From NCBI RefSeq assembly GCF_004327985.1, contig NZ_SJDL01000017.1, positions 32,297-96,296 on the forward strand: 64,000 nt of DNA. Direction: 5' to 3'. Numbering within the stretch: position 1 is the stretch's first letter; each line of letters begins with the position of its first letter. The stretch is from Marinobacter halodurans (lineage in GTDB: Bacteria > Pseudomonadota > Gammaproteobacteria > Pseudomonadales > Oleiphilaceae). Positions 34,991-43,517 of the stretch are shown piece by piece. A program made the translations under genes and the position numbers. Under the pieces are notes generated by a model. That model had not been told where the DNA came from. It ran no database searches and saw only the letters and a list, made by a program, of their open reading frames with translations.

Positions 34991-37885
34991 TTAAACCTCC
35001 GCAAGAATCCGTTGATAGCGACGACGGTCGCCGGCACGCACACTACGACGCCACAGCCAGACCAGTAGCAGCGCGAGCGCCGCCAGGCCGTAGTTCAGGT
35101 ATTCCCAGAAGCGCTGGGTGTCGTTGTCCATCGGCACCAGGGTGCGGGCAAACTGGGTCTGGCCGCGAATGGCGAGCAGGCCCGGATCCTCCAGCGACCA
35201 GTCGATGGCGTTCTGCACCATGTCGATGGGCTTGGTGTAGACCGTGCCCAGTTCCTGGGACACCAGGTTGAGCATGGTGTCGGACGCAAAGGCGTTGCTG
35301 GCGATCAGCACCAGCCGCGATGAATCCGGCGACTGCTTGATCACACTGGTGAAGGTCGGCTTGTCGGCCTGCTTCTTGCCCTTGGCGTTCTTCGTGGCCT
35401 TGCCGCCCTGGTCGTCCGCGGACTGGGCCAGTGGTGACTGGCGGTCGGCGTAGTAGGACTGGAACTGCCCCTTGATCGCCACGGCCAGCGTCTGCGCTTT
35501 GGGCTCGCCCTGGGTGGCGAAGCCGAGCTGCGGGTACTGGTTCATGTTGGGGATGGCCTGGGTGCCGTCGGTGGTCCAGGTCTGCGGCGAGCTTTCCAGC
35601 AGGCGGGTGACCTTGCGATCGCCCATCGTTTTCTTGTCGATGGTGATCGGTGACGCCCAGCCCAGGGTCATCTGGTCCAGCGAACGGGTCACCGGATGCT
35701 TCGGATTCAGCTCGTCGCCGCGCAGGTCCGGGAAGGGCGCGTAGGGCACCATCTGGATCTCGCGGAAGTTCATGCCGCCCACATTGCGGGTGACCGGGAC
35801 CGGCAGTGAGGAACTCTGGGCATCCAGCACCATTTTCTTCTGGATCGTGATGCCCATTTGGGCGAGCCAGTCTTCCAGGCCGGACTTGGTTTTCTCCATG
35901 CTCAGGGAACGGCCGGCGCTGACCTTGAACGGGGAGGTGGCCATCACGATCCGGCCGCCACGCATCAGGAACTGGTCGATGGCAAAGCGCTGCTTGTCAT
36001 CCAGGTCCTGCGGGGCGAGCACCAGCAGCAGGTCGGTCTCCGCCGGTACCTTGCCGTCGGACAGTTGGCTCTGCTTGACGCGGACATTGTCCTTCAGTGC
36101 GGCCATCAGCTTCTGGTATTGGGACTGCGGCGGCATACCGCGCATCTGGCGCATGCGGGCCATCGGGTCCTGCGGTGCGACGACGGTGACCGTCTTCAGC
36201 ACCCCCGGCGTCAGCCGTTGCAAGGCCGCTTTGACGGAGCGCTTCATGGCCGCTTTGTCCAGAGTGTCGGGCAGGGGCACCGGCACCACGTTGTCGCCGC
36301 TTTGCAGGGTCATGTTGAACCAGAACGGCTGCGGGTCGGTCAGGCTGGCGATGCGCGGCTGATAGCCGTACTGCTCGGTGAGCTGATCGCCCAGTTTGCC
36401 GCCGTTGGCGTCCGGGTCCTCGATCTGGATGGACAGTTTGTCCTCGTGACCCTTGGCCATGTCCTTGAGGATATCGGTGACGTTGCCTTTCAACTGGACC
36501 AGTTCCTTCGGCAGTTTCTGCCCGGAGGAGAAATAGCCGTGGAAGGTGACCGGCTGGTCGAGGGTCGCGAACGCGTTGTCACCGGCGCGATAGGTGCTGA
36601 CCAGCTTGTGGATGGTGCGGGTCAGCTCGTATTCCGGACTCTTCAGGGCGACGTCGAGCTTGTTGTCGCTCTGGGACTTCACGTCGATCAGGTCGCGGAA
36701 ACCGAGCACTTCATACTGGTCGCCGTAGGACACCACTACGTTGAAGTAGGCGTTGACCACGGAAGACTGGTAACGGCTGGCGGTCTGGAAAGGCACCGGC
36801 TTGATGCCATACCGGGACGCCGCCTGTTCTTCCACCGCATGATCCTTGGTGGGATCGAGGAACTGCACCTGGACGTTCTTGCCGCCGGCAATGGCGTATT
36901 CCTGCAGCAGGTCGCGGATGCGGGGGACCAGCGGTGCCAGCAGCGGATGGGTCTTGTCCGAGAAGTAACCACGGATCACCAGCGGTTCGTGCAACTGGTC
37001 CAGTTCGTGGTAGGTGGCATCGGACAGGGAATACATCTGGCTCTGGGTGATATCGGCGCGGGCGCTGCTGACCGGGGTCAGCCAGGCGTTGGCGACGACG
37101 AAGTTGGCGATGGCCAGCATGCATACCCAGGTCCAGCCCCGGTGGCGGCGATTGGGCGGGTTGCCGGCCCAGCGCATGCGCTCCAGGCTCAAACGGTTCA
37201 GCACCAGGAACACGCCGGTGATGGACAGGTAGTAGTACAGGTCGCGCAGGTCGATCACGCCGCGGGTGATGGAATCGAAGCGGCTGCCGGTGCCGATCTC
37301 CTCCAGGAAATGGGCAACCTGGTGACCGAACAGGTTGGTCAGCAGGCTGGAACCCAGCAGGTAGAAAATGCCGCACACCAGGGTGGTCAGGATCAGCGAC
37401 ACGATGGGGTTGTCGGTGCGGCTGCTCATGAACAGGCCGATCGACAAATAGGCCGCGCCCAGGAACAGGGTGGCGACGTAGCCGCCGATGACCGGACCCC
37501 AGTCCAGCGGGCCGATGAAGGACACGGTGATGGGCAGCGGCAGCGTCATGGCCAGCGCCAGCACCAGCAGGCCCATGCCCGCCAGGAACTTGCCGCCGAT
37601 CAGGTGCAGGGGGCCGACCGGGGAGGTCAGCAGGCTTTCCACGGTGCCGGAACGGCGTTCCTCGGACCAGCTGCGCATGGTCAGCGCACCGATCAGGAAA
37701 ATCAGCAGCAGCGGCATCCACTCGAACAGTGGGCGCACGTCGGCGATGTTGCGGGCAAAGAAGGCCTCGCCCCAGAACACCACAAACAGGGTGACCGCCA
37801 GGAACACGCCCAGGAACAGGAAGGCGGCCGGTGAGGCGAAGAAGCCCCGGAATTCCTTGCGGGCGATCGTCATCAGATCATGCAT
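34991..37885 (-). CDS. ABC-2 permease (GldF-like) fused to GldG-type protein
   Basis: A 964-residue fusion. Residues 1-240 form an ABC-2 permease with six helices (MHDLMTIARKEFRGFFASP, EERRSGTVESLLTSPV, like GldF). After a further helix near residues 250-270, a GldG-type periplasmic region (ABC_transp_aux) reads DLDDKQRFAIDQFLMRGGR and similar, and ends in a C-terminal helix (GLAALALLLVWLWRR). In Bacteroidetes GldF and GldG are separate proteins needed for gliding; here they are one, in an organism with no other gliding genes in view. The start overlaps the ATPase gene by 8 bp. Export substrate unknown. Confidence 0.9.
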   Translation of the reverse strand: MHDLMTIARKEFRGFFASPAAFLFLGVFLAVTLFVVFWGEAFFARNIADVRPLFEWMPLLLIFLIGALTMRSWSEERRSGTVESLLTSPVGPLHLIGGKFLAGMGLLVLALAMTLPLPITVSFIGPLDWGPVIGGYVATLFLGAAYLSIGLFMSSRTDNPIVSLILTTLVCGIFYLLGSSLLTNLFGHQVAHFLEEIGTGSRFDSITRGVIDLRDLYYYLSITGVFLVLNRLSLERMRWAGNPPNRRHRGWTWVCMLAIANFVVANAWLTPVSSARADITQSQMYSLSDATYHELDQLHEPLVIRGYFSDKTHPLLAPLVPRIRDLLQEYAIAGGKNVQVQFLDPTKDHAVEEQAASRYGIKPVPFQTASRYQSSVVNAYFNVVVSYGDQYEVLGFRDLIDVKSQSDNKLDVALKSPEYELTRTIHKLVSTYRAGDNAFATLDQPVTFHGYFSSGQKLPKELVQLKGNVTDILKDMAKGHEDKLSIQIEDPDANGGKLGDQLTEQYGYQPRIASLTDPQPFWFNMTLQSGDNVVPVPLPDTLDKAAMKRSVKAALQRLTPGVLKTVTVVAPQDPMARMRQMRGMPPQSQYQKLMAALKDNVRVKQSQLSDGKVPAETDLLLVLAPQDLDDKQRFAIDQFLMRGGRIVMATSPFKVSAGRSLSMEKTKSGLEDWLAQMGITIQKKMVLDAQSSSLPVPVTRNVGGMNFREIQMVPYAPFPDLRGDELNPKHPVTRSLDQMTLGWASPITIDKKTMGDRKVTRLLESSPQTWTTDGTQAIPNMNQYPQLGFATQGEPKAQTLAVAIKGQFQSYYADRQSPLAQSADDQGGKATKNAKGKKQADKPTFTSVIKQSPDSSRLVLIASNAFASDTMLNLVSQELGTVYTKPIDMVQNAIDWSLEDPGLLAIRGQTQFARTLVPMDNDTQRFWEYLNYGLAALALLLVWLWRRSVRAGDRRRYQRILAEV

Positions 37886-38786
37886 GGGCGGTCTCCTCGT
37901 TCACCTCGGCAAAGACTTTCTCCAGGTCACGGCGCTGGGGTTCCAGCGCGTGTAGCGGGATACCGGCGCGGGTCAGGGTCTCGACCACCTTCGGCGCACA
38001 GTCCAGCGGTGCATCCAAGTGGTAGCGCCCGGGCTGGTCGTCCACCGGGGTCAGCGCCTGGATCTCGTCAAGGGACGTCAGGTGTGGGCGCGGGTCGCCT
38101 TCGACGCTGAGCAGCAGGCCGCCGGATTGCTGCAGCTCCTCCAGCTTGGCATCGACGACCAGTTCGCCTGCGCGCATGATCAGCACCCGCTCACAGACCG
38201 CCTGGACTTCCTGCAGGATGTGGGTGGAGACAATGACCGTGGCGTGCCTGGCCAGGTCCCGGATCAGGTCGCGCATCTGGCGGATCTGGGTGGGATCGAG
38301 GCCGTTGGTGGGTTCGTCGAGGATCAGGATGTCCGGCGAGTGCAGCAGCGCCTGGGCGACACCGACCCGCTGGCGGTACCCTCGCGACAGGGTCTGGATG
38401 CTGGCCGTGGCTTTGGCTTTGAGGTCGGCGCGGCGGATAGCGTTGGCGATGGCCTTGTCGCGCTTGTCTTCCGGCACGTCGTGCAGCGCCGCCTGGAAAG
38501 CCAGGTAGTCGATGACCGTCATCTCCGGCCAGACCGGGCAGTTCTCCGGCAGGTAGCCGATGCGTTTCTGCATCATGCGGGTATCCGGGCCGAGCACCAG
38601 GTTGTCGATCTTCACGGTGCCGGCTGTGGGTTCGAGATAGCCGGTCAGCATCTTCATGATCGTGGTCTTGCCGGCGCCGTTATGGCCCAGCAGACCGACC
38701 ACTTCACCGTGACCGATCCGGAAGCTGACATCCCTGACCGCCGTCAGGTCGCCGTAGCGGCGAGTCAGGTTTTCCACCTGAATCAT
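37878..38786 (-). CDS. ABC transporter ATP-binding protein (GldA-like)
   Basis: A 302-residue ABC ATPase: Walker A GHNGAGKT (34-41), signature LSRGYRQRVG, Walker B LILDEPTNGLDP, and an H-loop histidine in STHILQE. The C-terminal extension of 80 residues is common in GldA and NatA-type proteins that work with ABC-2 permeases. GGAG lies before ATG 38786; a longer in-frame ORF upstream lacks this. It is the first gene of a three-gene operon with the permease fusion and DUF4340 genes. Confidence 0.93.
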   Translation of the reverse strand: MIQVENLTRRYGDLTAVRDVSFRIGHGEVVGLLGHNGAGKTTIMKMLTGYLEPTAGTVKIDNLVLGPDTRMMQKRIGYLPENCPVWPEMTVIDYLAFQAALHDVPEDKRDKAIANAIRRADLKAKATASIQTLSRGYRQRVGVAQALLHSPDILILDEPTNGLDPTQIRQMRDLIRDLARHATVIVSTHILQEVQAVCERVLIMRAGELVVDAKLEELQQSGGLLLSVEGDPRPHLTSLDEIQALTPVDDQPGRYHLDAPLDCAPKVVETLTRAGIPLHALEPQRRDLEKVFAEVNEETAHA

Positions 38787-39236
38787 GTTGGTTCTCCGTC
38801 GATTCCATGAGTTGGGAAATGGGGGGTCGGGCAAGTCCCTGCCAGCGCAGGGCTGATGTCAGATCGGGGGCGGTGGGGGAGGGTGGTAAAGGAAGCCGTT
38901 GTTTGTCGATAGAACGGTCGATCTTGCATCAGTCATCGCAGATTCCGTGATTCCTGTTATTTGAAAATGTGGCGGAACCGGCCGCTCGGGGTTCCGGGAA
39001 CGGTCCGGAATGGAAGGACTGACACGTTTCGGCGAAGTTCCTGATGGCAATTGAGCGAGATCAACTGTCGCCAGGAGCGGCTGTTGGGAAGGGCCGGGCA
39101 GGAATGCCCGGCCAGTCGGTCCTGTTGTCGTCCTGCTTGCAATTTCCGCACAAAAACCCAACGCTGTTAGTGGGAGCCTTTGTCGGAGACTCACAAACCT
39201 GTCGAGCCCTCCCCGCCCGGGGGCAAGGAGTTCAGC
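38787..39236. other. Intergenic region between the ABC operon and nicotinamidase gene
   Basis: About 450 bp between divergent genes. It contains a strong 9-bp hairpin with a GGAA loop (39092-39113, GGCCGGGCA / TGCCCGGCC) and no supported gene. The hairpin has no U-run, and could belong to a 5' leader or be a repeat; a second copy was not seen. Confidence 0.5.
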
Positions 39237-39791
39237 ATGGTGACTTCCAACAACTCGGCGTTGTTACTGGTTGATATCCAGAACGATTTCTGCACTGGCG
39301 GCAGCCTGGCGGTCCCCGGCAGCGGTGAGATTATGCCGGTCGTGAACGCCGCCATCACCGATGCCCAGGACAAGCGCTGGCCGATCATCGCCTCCCGTGA
39401 CTGGCATCCGGTGGATCATTGCAGCTTCAACCACCGCGGTGGTCCCTGGCCCGTGCACTGTGTCCAGGACACTCACGGTGCGGCCTTCCATCCGGAGATG
39501 GATCTGCCGGCCACGGCGATTCGTGTCAGCAAGGGCACGGCTTTCGAGACCGATGCCTACTCCGCCTTCGATGGCACCCAACTGGAGCAGTTCCTGTCAC
39601 GTCGAGGCATCAAGCACTTGCAGGTGATGGGGCTGGCGCTGGATGTCTGTGTCAGGGCTACCGTGCAGGATGCGTTAAAGCTGGGATTCGATGTGGAGTT
39701 GCTGGCCGCAGGCACCCGCGCCGTGGATGCCGACCAGGCAGACGACGTGCTGAATCAGCTTGAGGAAGCCGGTGCGACGGTGCTTCGCTGA
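39237..39791 (+). CDS. pncA: Nicotinamidase / isochorismatase-family amidase
   Basis: A 184-residue cysteine hydrolase converting nicotinamide to nicotinate. The catalytic triad is seen as D13 (LLVDIQNDF), K99 (RVSKGT) and C138 (LALDVCVRA); D55 and H57 in SRDWHP fit the metal site. ATG 39237 has AAGGAG 6-7 nt upstream; a TTG at 39180 is in frame but adds an unusual N-terminus. The next gene encodes nicotinate phosphoribosyltransferase, the following enzyme in the salvage route to NAD, which supports the name. Confidence 0.92.
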   Translation: MVTSNNSALLLVDIQNDFCTGGSLAVPGSGEIMPVVNAAITDAQDKRWPIIASRDWHPVDHCSFNHRGGPWPVHCVQDTHGAAFHPEMDLPATAIRVSKGTAFETDAYSAFDGTQLEQFLSRRGIKHLQVMGLALDVCVRATVQDALKLGFDVELLAAGTRAVDADQADDVLNQLEEAGATVLR

Positions 39792-39844
39792 ATCGGTCGT
39801 GGTACGCCGTTGCCCTGACAACCAGAAACCGGATCCGGAGGAGA

Positions 39845-41209
39845 ATGTTTATGGTCGAAGAGAAAGACCTGGCACTGCTGGTTGACCTGTATGAGTTGAC
39901 CATGGCACAGGCCTATTGGGCGGAGTCGATGGACGACACCGCCGTTTTCAGCCTCTTCTTCCGTAAACTGCCGCCACATCGCAATTTCATGCTGGCCTGC
40001 GGTCAGCAGCATATTGCCCGGATCATCGAATCGCTGCGCTTCTCGCAGGAACACATCGACCGCCTGCGTGGCATGGACCGTTTTGACGACGACTTCCTGG
40101 ACTGGCTGCGCCGCTTCCGGTTTACCGGATCCATCCATGCGCTGCCGGAAGGGACGCCGGTGTTTCCCCAGGAGCCGCTGCTGGAGGTCGAAGCGCCCAT
40201 CGCCGAGGCCCAGTTGCTGGAAACCCTGGTCATGAACTACGTGCACCTGGAAACCGTGCTGGCGTCCAAGGCGGCGCGGCTGGCCCTGGCCGCAGACGGC
40301 AGACCGGTGATCGATTTCGGCACCCGTCGCATGCACGGACTCGATGCCGCCTATCGGGGTATTCGCGCCTTCCGTATGGGCGGCCTGACCGGAACCAGCA
40401 ACGTGCTGGGGGGACTGGATTTCGACCTTCCCGTCCGCGGCACCATGGCGCACAGTTTCGTGCAGGCCTGCGCCGACGAAATGGCAGCCTTCCGGGCCTA
40501 TGCCCGGCTGTATCCCGGAACGACCCTGCTGGTGGACACCTACGACACGGAAAGCGCGGTCGCCGACATCATTGACTGGCTGAAAGCCGAGCCGGACGTG
40601 GACATCGGCGCGATACGCCTGGATTCCGGTGACATGGCGGAGCAGGCCTTCCATTGCCGCCGCATGCTGGATGAGGCCGGACTGACGCAGATCCGGATTC
40701 TGGCCAGCGGCGGCCTGGACGAGTACAGCATTGCCGAATACCGCCGCAACGACGTGCCCCTGGATGGTTTCGGCGTCGGCACCGCGGTGGGGGTATCCAA
40801 CGACGCACCCACGCTGGAGTTGGCCTATAAGCTGACCGAATACGCCGGCAGACCACGCATGAAAAACTCGCCCGGTAAGCAGTCGTATCCCGGGCGCAAG
40901 CAGGTCTATCGCTGCCAGGACAGCGCCGGCCGCTCTATCGGCGATCGCATTACGCACCGGGAGGAGGCGGCCGACGGCACGCCACTGCTGGTGCCCACCC
41001 TGCGTGCGGGCCGGGTGGTCGCCAATGCTATCGCGCCACTGGCGGATGCCGTCGCCTACTGCCACGAGGCGGTCACGGCCTTGCCGGAGGCCCAGCGCCA
41101 ACTGGACGACGCCGAGCCTTATCCGGTCACCATCAGCGACCGGCTCAAGGACCTCCAGGCCCACACCCTGGAGAGGGTGCGGCCCCATCCGCCAGCCCCT
41201 GACGATTGA
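39845..41209 (+). CDS. pncB: Nicotinate phosphoribosyltransferase
   Basis: A 454-residue enzyme making nicotinate mononucleotide from nicotinate and PRPP, the committed step of the Preiss-Handler route. Seen are the N-terminal LVDLYELTMAQAY, FSLFFRKLPPHRNFML, the catalytic-loop DFGTRRMHG with the phosphorylated His, GLTGTSNV, and the phosphate loop FGVGTAVGVS. ATG 39845 and ATG 39851 both fit after GGAGGAGA. It follows pncA by 53 bp and the two are probably one operon. Confidence 0.95.
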   Translation: MFMVEEKDLALLVDLYELTMAQAYWAESMDDTAVFSLFFRKLPPHRNFMLACGQQHIARIIESLRFSQEHIDRLRGMDRFDDDFLDWLRRFRFTGSIHALPEGTPVFPQEPLLEVEAPIAEAQLLETLVMNYVHLETVLASKAARLALAADGRPVIDFGTRRMHGLDAAYRGIRAFRMGGLTGTSNVLGGLDFDLPVRGTMAHSFVQACADEMAAFRAYARLYPGTTLLVDTYDTESAVADIIDWLKAEPDVDIGAIRLDSGDMAEQAFHCRRMLDEAGLTQIRILASGGLDEYSIAEYRRNDVPLDGFGVGTAVGVSNDAPTLELAYKLTEYAGRPRMKNSPGKQSYPGRKQVYRCQDSAGRSIGDRITHREEAADGTPLLVPTLRAGRVVANAIAPLADAVAYCHEAVTALPEAQRQLDDAEPYPVTISDRLKDLQAHTLERVRPHPPAPDD

Positions 41210-41218
41210 TCGGGTGCG

Positions 41219-41494
41219 TCAGGCGCTCTGGCGGACGCCCGTCAGGGCCTGCTCCGGGCCTCGCAGGGAACACACCGTGTGCAGTTTCTCGATCTGGCGG
41301 CGCAGCGTGTCGATGGAGCGCTGACCGCTGAGCACCATGTCGATGGCCAGACCGTCGGCGTCGGTGCGCACCTGCATTTCCTCGATCCGGAAGCCGCGAA
41401 TGCGGGCCACCTGGCACAGACGCTCCAGCGCCGCCGGCTCCGGTCGCATACGGCAGGAGAGGGTGTGGGTCTTGTGATCGGCTGAACTGGTCAT
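41219..41494 (-). CDS. ilvM: Acetolactate synthase 2 small subunit (IlvM-like, ACT domain)
   Basis: A 91-residue single ACT-domain protein, the regulatory subunit of acetohydroxyacid synthase II. Length matches E. coli IlvM (87) and the pattern RPEPAALERLCQVARIRGF is like it. The ATG overlaps the ilvG stop as ATGA, so translation is coupled. E. coli isoenzyme II is not inhibited by valine; whether that holds here cannot be read. It is the last gene of the ilvL-G-M unit. Confidence 0.87.
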   Translation of the reverse strand: MTSSADHKTHTLSCRMRPEPAALERLCQVARIRGFRIEEMQVRTDADGLAIDMVLSGQRSIDTLRRQIEKLHTVCSLRGPEQALTGVRQSA

Positions 41495-43212
41495 GCTGCA
41501 CTTTCCTTGTTTTTCGCGGAGGTTGAGGTTGGGCGCTGGCTCTCGTCCAGCATGTCCCGGTTCGAGGCGCCGGGTTTGACGATCGGCCAGACGTTTTCCG
41601 AGCGATCGATGCGCACGTGCAGGAGCATCGGCCCGTCGTAGGCCAGGATGGTCTGGATGCCCCGGCGAACCTGGTCGGTGCGCTGGATCGCCAGGGTCGG
41701 GATGTCGAAGGCCCGGGCCAGGGCCAGGAAGTCCGGGTTGTCGTCCAGGTCGATCTGGCTTTCCCGGTTCTCATAGAAAAGCTCCTGCTGCTGGCGGACC
41801 ATGCCCAGGCACTGGTTGTCCATGATGATCAGCTTGATGGGTAGCTTGTGCCGGCGGATGGTGGCCAGCTCCTGCGCGTTCATCATGAAAGAGCCATCGC
41901 CCGTCACGTTGATCACCGGCCGGTCCGGGAACGCAAACTGGGCGCCGATGGCCGCCGGCAGTCCGAAGCCCATGGTGCCGAGGCCGCCGCTGCTCAGGTG
42001 GTTGCGGGGGTGATCGAAACGACAGTATTGCGCGACCCACATCTGGTGCTGGCCCACATCGCAGGCGACGATTGCATCCCGCGGGGCAATATCGGTCAAC
42101 TGGCGCATGAATTCGGGGCCGGAGATCGGCGCATGGGGATCTTCGTTGATCGCGGTCTGGAAACCCTGGGTCTTGCGCCAGGTCGCGCACTGTTGGCGCC
42201 AGTTCTCGATGGTCAGCGGCTGGCGGATCAATGCGTCTGCCATGCTGTCGAGGATGTCCCGCAGTTCACCCCGGATGGCCAGATCCGTTGCCCGCAGCTT
42301 GCCGAGCTCGGCGGCGTCCGTATCGATATGGATGACCTTCGCGTTGGGCGCAAAGGTGGCCACGGCGCCGGTGGCCCGATCATCGAGCCGGGCGCCGACC
42401 ACCAGCAGCAAATCGCAGGTGTCGACGGCCATGTTGGCCGCCTTCGAACCGTGCAGGCCGAGCATGCCCATCTGGTCCGCGTTGTCGTAGCCCGGGTTGC
42501 CGATGCCCTTGAGTGTGACGACGTTGGGCAGGCGCGACGCTTTCGCAAATCGTCGGAAGGCCGATTCGGCATGGGCCAGGCTGACGCCGCCACCGCTGTA
42601 GAGCAGCGGCATGTTAGCCTCGCGCAGCATGGCGAGCGCTTCGTCGATCTCGGCCGTCGGGTCCGGCAGTGGGGTGGCGGTGGTCGGCGCCGGGGCTTTC
42701 GGCTCGCCGATATCGGTCAGCAGGATGTCCTTGGGAATGTCGATCCAGACCGGTCCCGGGCGGCCGGAGCCGGCCAGTTGCAGGGCCTCTTCCAGGATCG
42801 CCGGAATCTCCGGCGCCTCGGTCACCAGGTAGCTGTGCTTGACGATGCCCAGCGTCATGCCGAGCACGTCCGTCTCCTGGAACGCATCGGTGCCGATCAG
42901 GCCGGAGGGCACCTGGCCGGTGATGACCAGCATCGGGATTGAATCCCGGTGGGCGTTGGCCACGCCGGTGATCAGGTTGGTGGCGCCGGGGCCGGAGGTG
43001 GCCATGCACACGCCGGTGCGGCCGCTGGCCCGGGCGTAGCCGTCGGCGGCCAGGGCACAGGCCTGTTCGTGCCGGCAGAGCACATGCTCGACACCCACAT
43101 CCTCGGCGACCAGTGCGTCGTACAGCGGCATGATGCAGCCGCCGGGGTAGCCGAATACGGTGTCGATCTGGTGACGCTGGAGCGCGTCGAGTATGTGCTG
43201 TGCGGCGTTCAC
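41491..43212 (-). CDS. ilvG: Acetolactate synthase 2 large subunit
   Basis: A 573-residue thiamin-diphosphate enzyme condensing pyruvate to acetolactate (valine, leucine) or with 2-oxobutyrate to acetohydroxybutyrate (isoleucine). It shows FGYPGGCIMPLYDAL, the catalytic Glu in CRHEQA, FAD-site segments, and the ThDP motif GDGSFMMNAQELATI with the closing Asn in IIMDN. The start is GTG 43212 with AAGGA upstream; an apparent longer frame begins in the terminator U-run and is not used. It is downstream of an ilvL leader and attenuator. Confidence 0.95.
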   Translation of the reverse strand: MNAAQHILDALQRHQIDTVFGYPGGCIMPLYDALVAEDVGVEHVLCRHEQACALAADGYARASGRTGVCMATSGPGATNLITGVANAHRDSIPMLVITGQVPSGLIGTDAFQETDVLGMTLGIVKHSYLVTEAPEIPAILEEALQLAGSGRPGPVWIDIPKDILLTDIGEPKAPAPTTATPLPDPTAEIDEALAMLREANMPLLYSGGGVSLAHAESAFRRFAKASRLPNVVTLKGIGNPGYDNADQMGMLGLHGSKAANMAVDTCDLLLVVGARLDDRATGAVATFAPNAKVIHIDTDAAELGKLRATDLAIRGELRDILDSMADALIRQPLTIENWRQQCATWRKTQGFQTAINEDPHAPISGPEFMRQLTDIAPRDAIVACDVGQHQMWVAQYCRFDHPRNHLSSGGLGTMGFGLPAAIGAQFAFPDRPVINVTGDGSFMMNAQELATIRRHKLPIKLIIMDNQCLGMVRQQQELFYENRESQIDLDDNPDFLALARAFDIPTLAIQRTDQVRRGIQTILAYDGPMLLHVRIDRSENVWPIVKPGASNRDMLDESQRPTSTSAKNKESAA

Positions 43213-43246
43213 GTTCGTCTTCCTTCTCTTTTGATTTTTCGAAGCC

Positions 43247-43283
43247 AAAAAAAAGCCCCCGGGACCTTTCGGTGCCGGGGGCT
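43247..43283 (-). terminator. ilv attenuator terminator
   Basis: On the minus strand AGCCCCCGG (43283-43275) pairs with CCGGGGGCT (43262-43254), extended by ACC/GGT around a GAAA loop, and is followed by eight Us. It stands between the leader-peptide stop and ilvG. The 5' arm can instead pair with another CCGGGGGCT inside the leader ORF (43343-43335), giving the antiterminator of a classic attenuator. Confidence 0.9.
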
Positions 43284-43308
43284 TTCGGTGTTCTGACGGG
43301 TTGTTGGT

Positions 43309-43401
43309 CTAGCTCATCCTGTCATCCACGCAAAAGCCCCCGGTTGGCACCACGACCACCAGGACTAGCTTTACGATGACGACGACAGGATTGAAATTCA
43401 T
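43309..43401 (-). CDS. ilvL: ilv operon leader peptide
   Basis: A 30-residue ORF from ATG 43401 to TAG, beginning MNFNPVVVIVKLVLVVVV. Of residues 6-18, eight or more are Val, with Ile and Leu among them, exactly the regulatory amino acids expected for an ilv leader. Ribosome stalling on these codons when charged tRNAs run short would let an antiterminator form and allow ilvG transcription. It is 97 bp before the ilvG start. Too short for routine gene callers. Confidence 0.9.
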   Translation of the reverse strand: MNFNPVVVIVKLVLVVVVPTGGFCVDDRMS

Positions 43402-43517
43402 GGAATCAGTCTTTTGACCACAACAATTTGATTGGCAAAAACATAACCTGAGGTTCTGCCTGGGAGCAACCCTTTTTTTTACAGAAAGGGAAAATTTGGG
43501 ACATTGCGCAGATGGTA

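Noticed and set aside
35858..37834. A 658-codon plus-strand open frame opposite the GldF-GldG gene
   Set aside because: It consists of Gly, Gln, His and Arg-rich sequence with no domain and lies fully opposite a well-supported gene.
43213..43248. A longer ilvG reading frame starting at TTG 43248
   Set aside because: That TTG is in the U-run of the attenuator terminator. GTG 43212 has a ribosome-binding site and gives the family's N-terminus.
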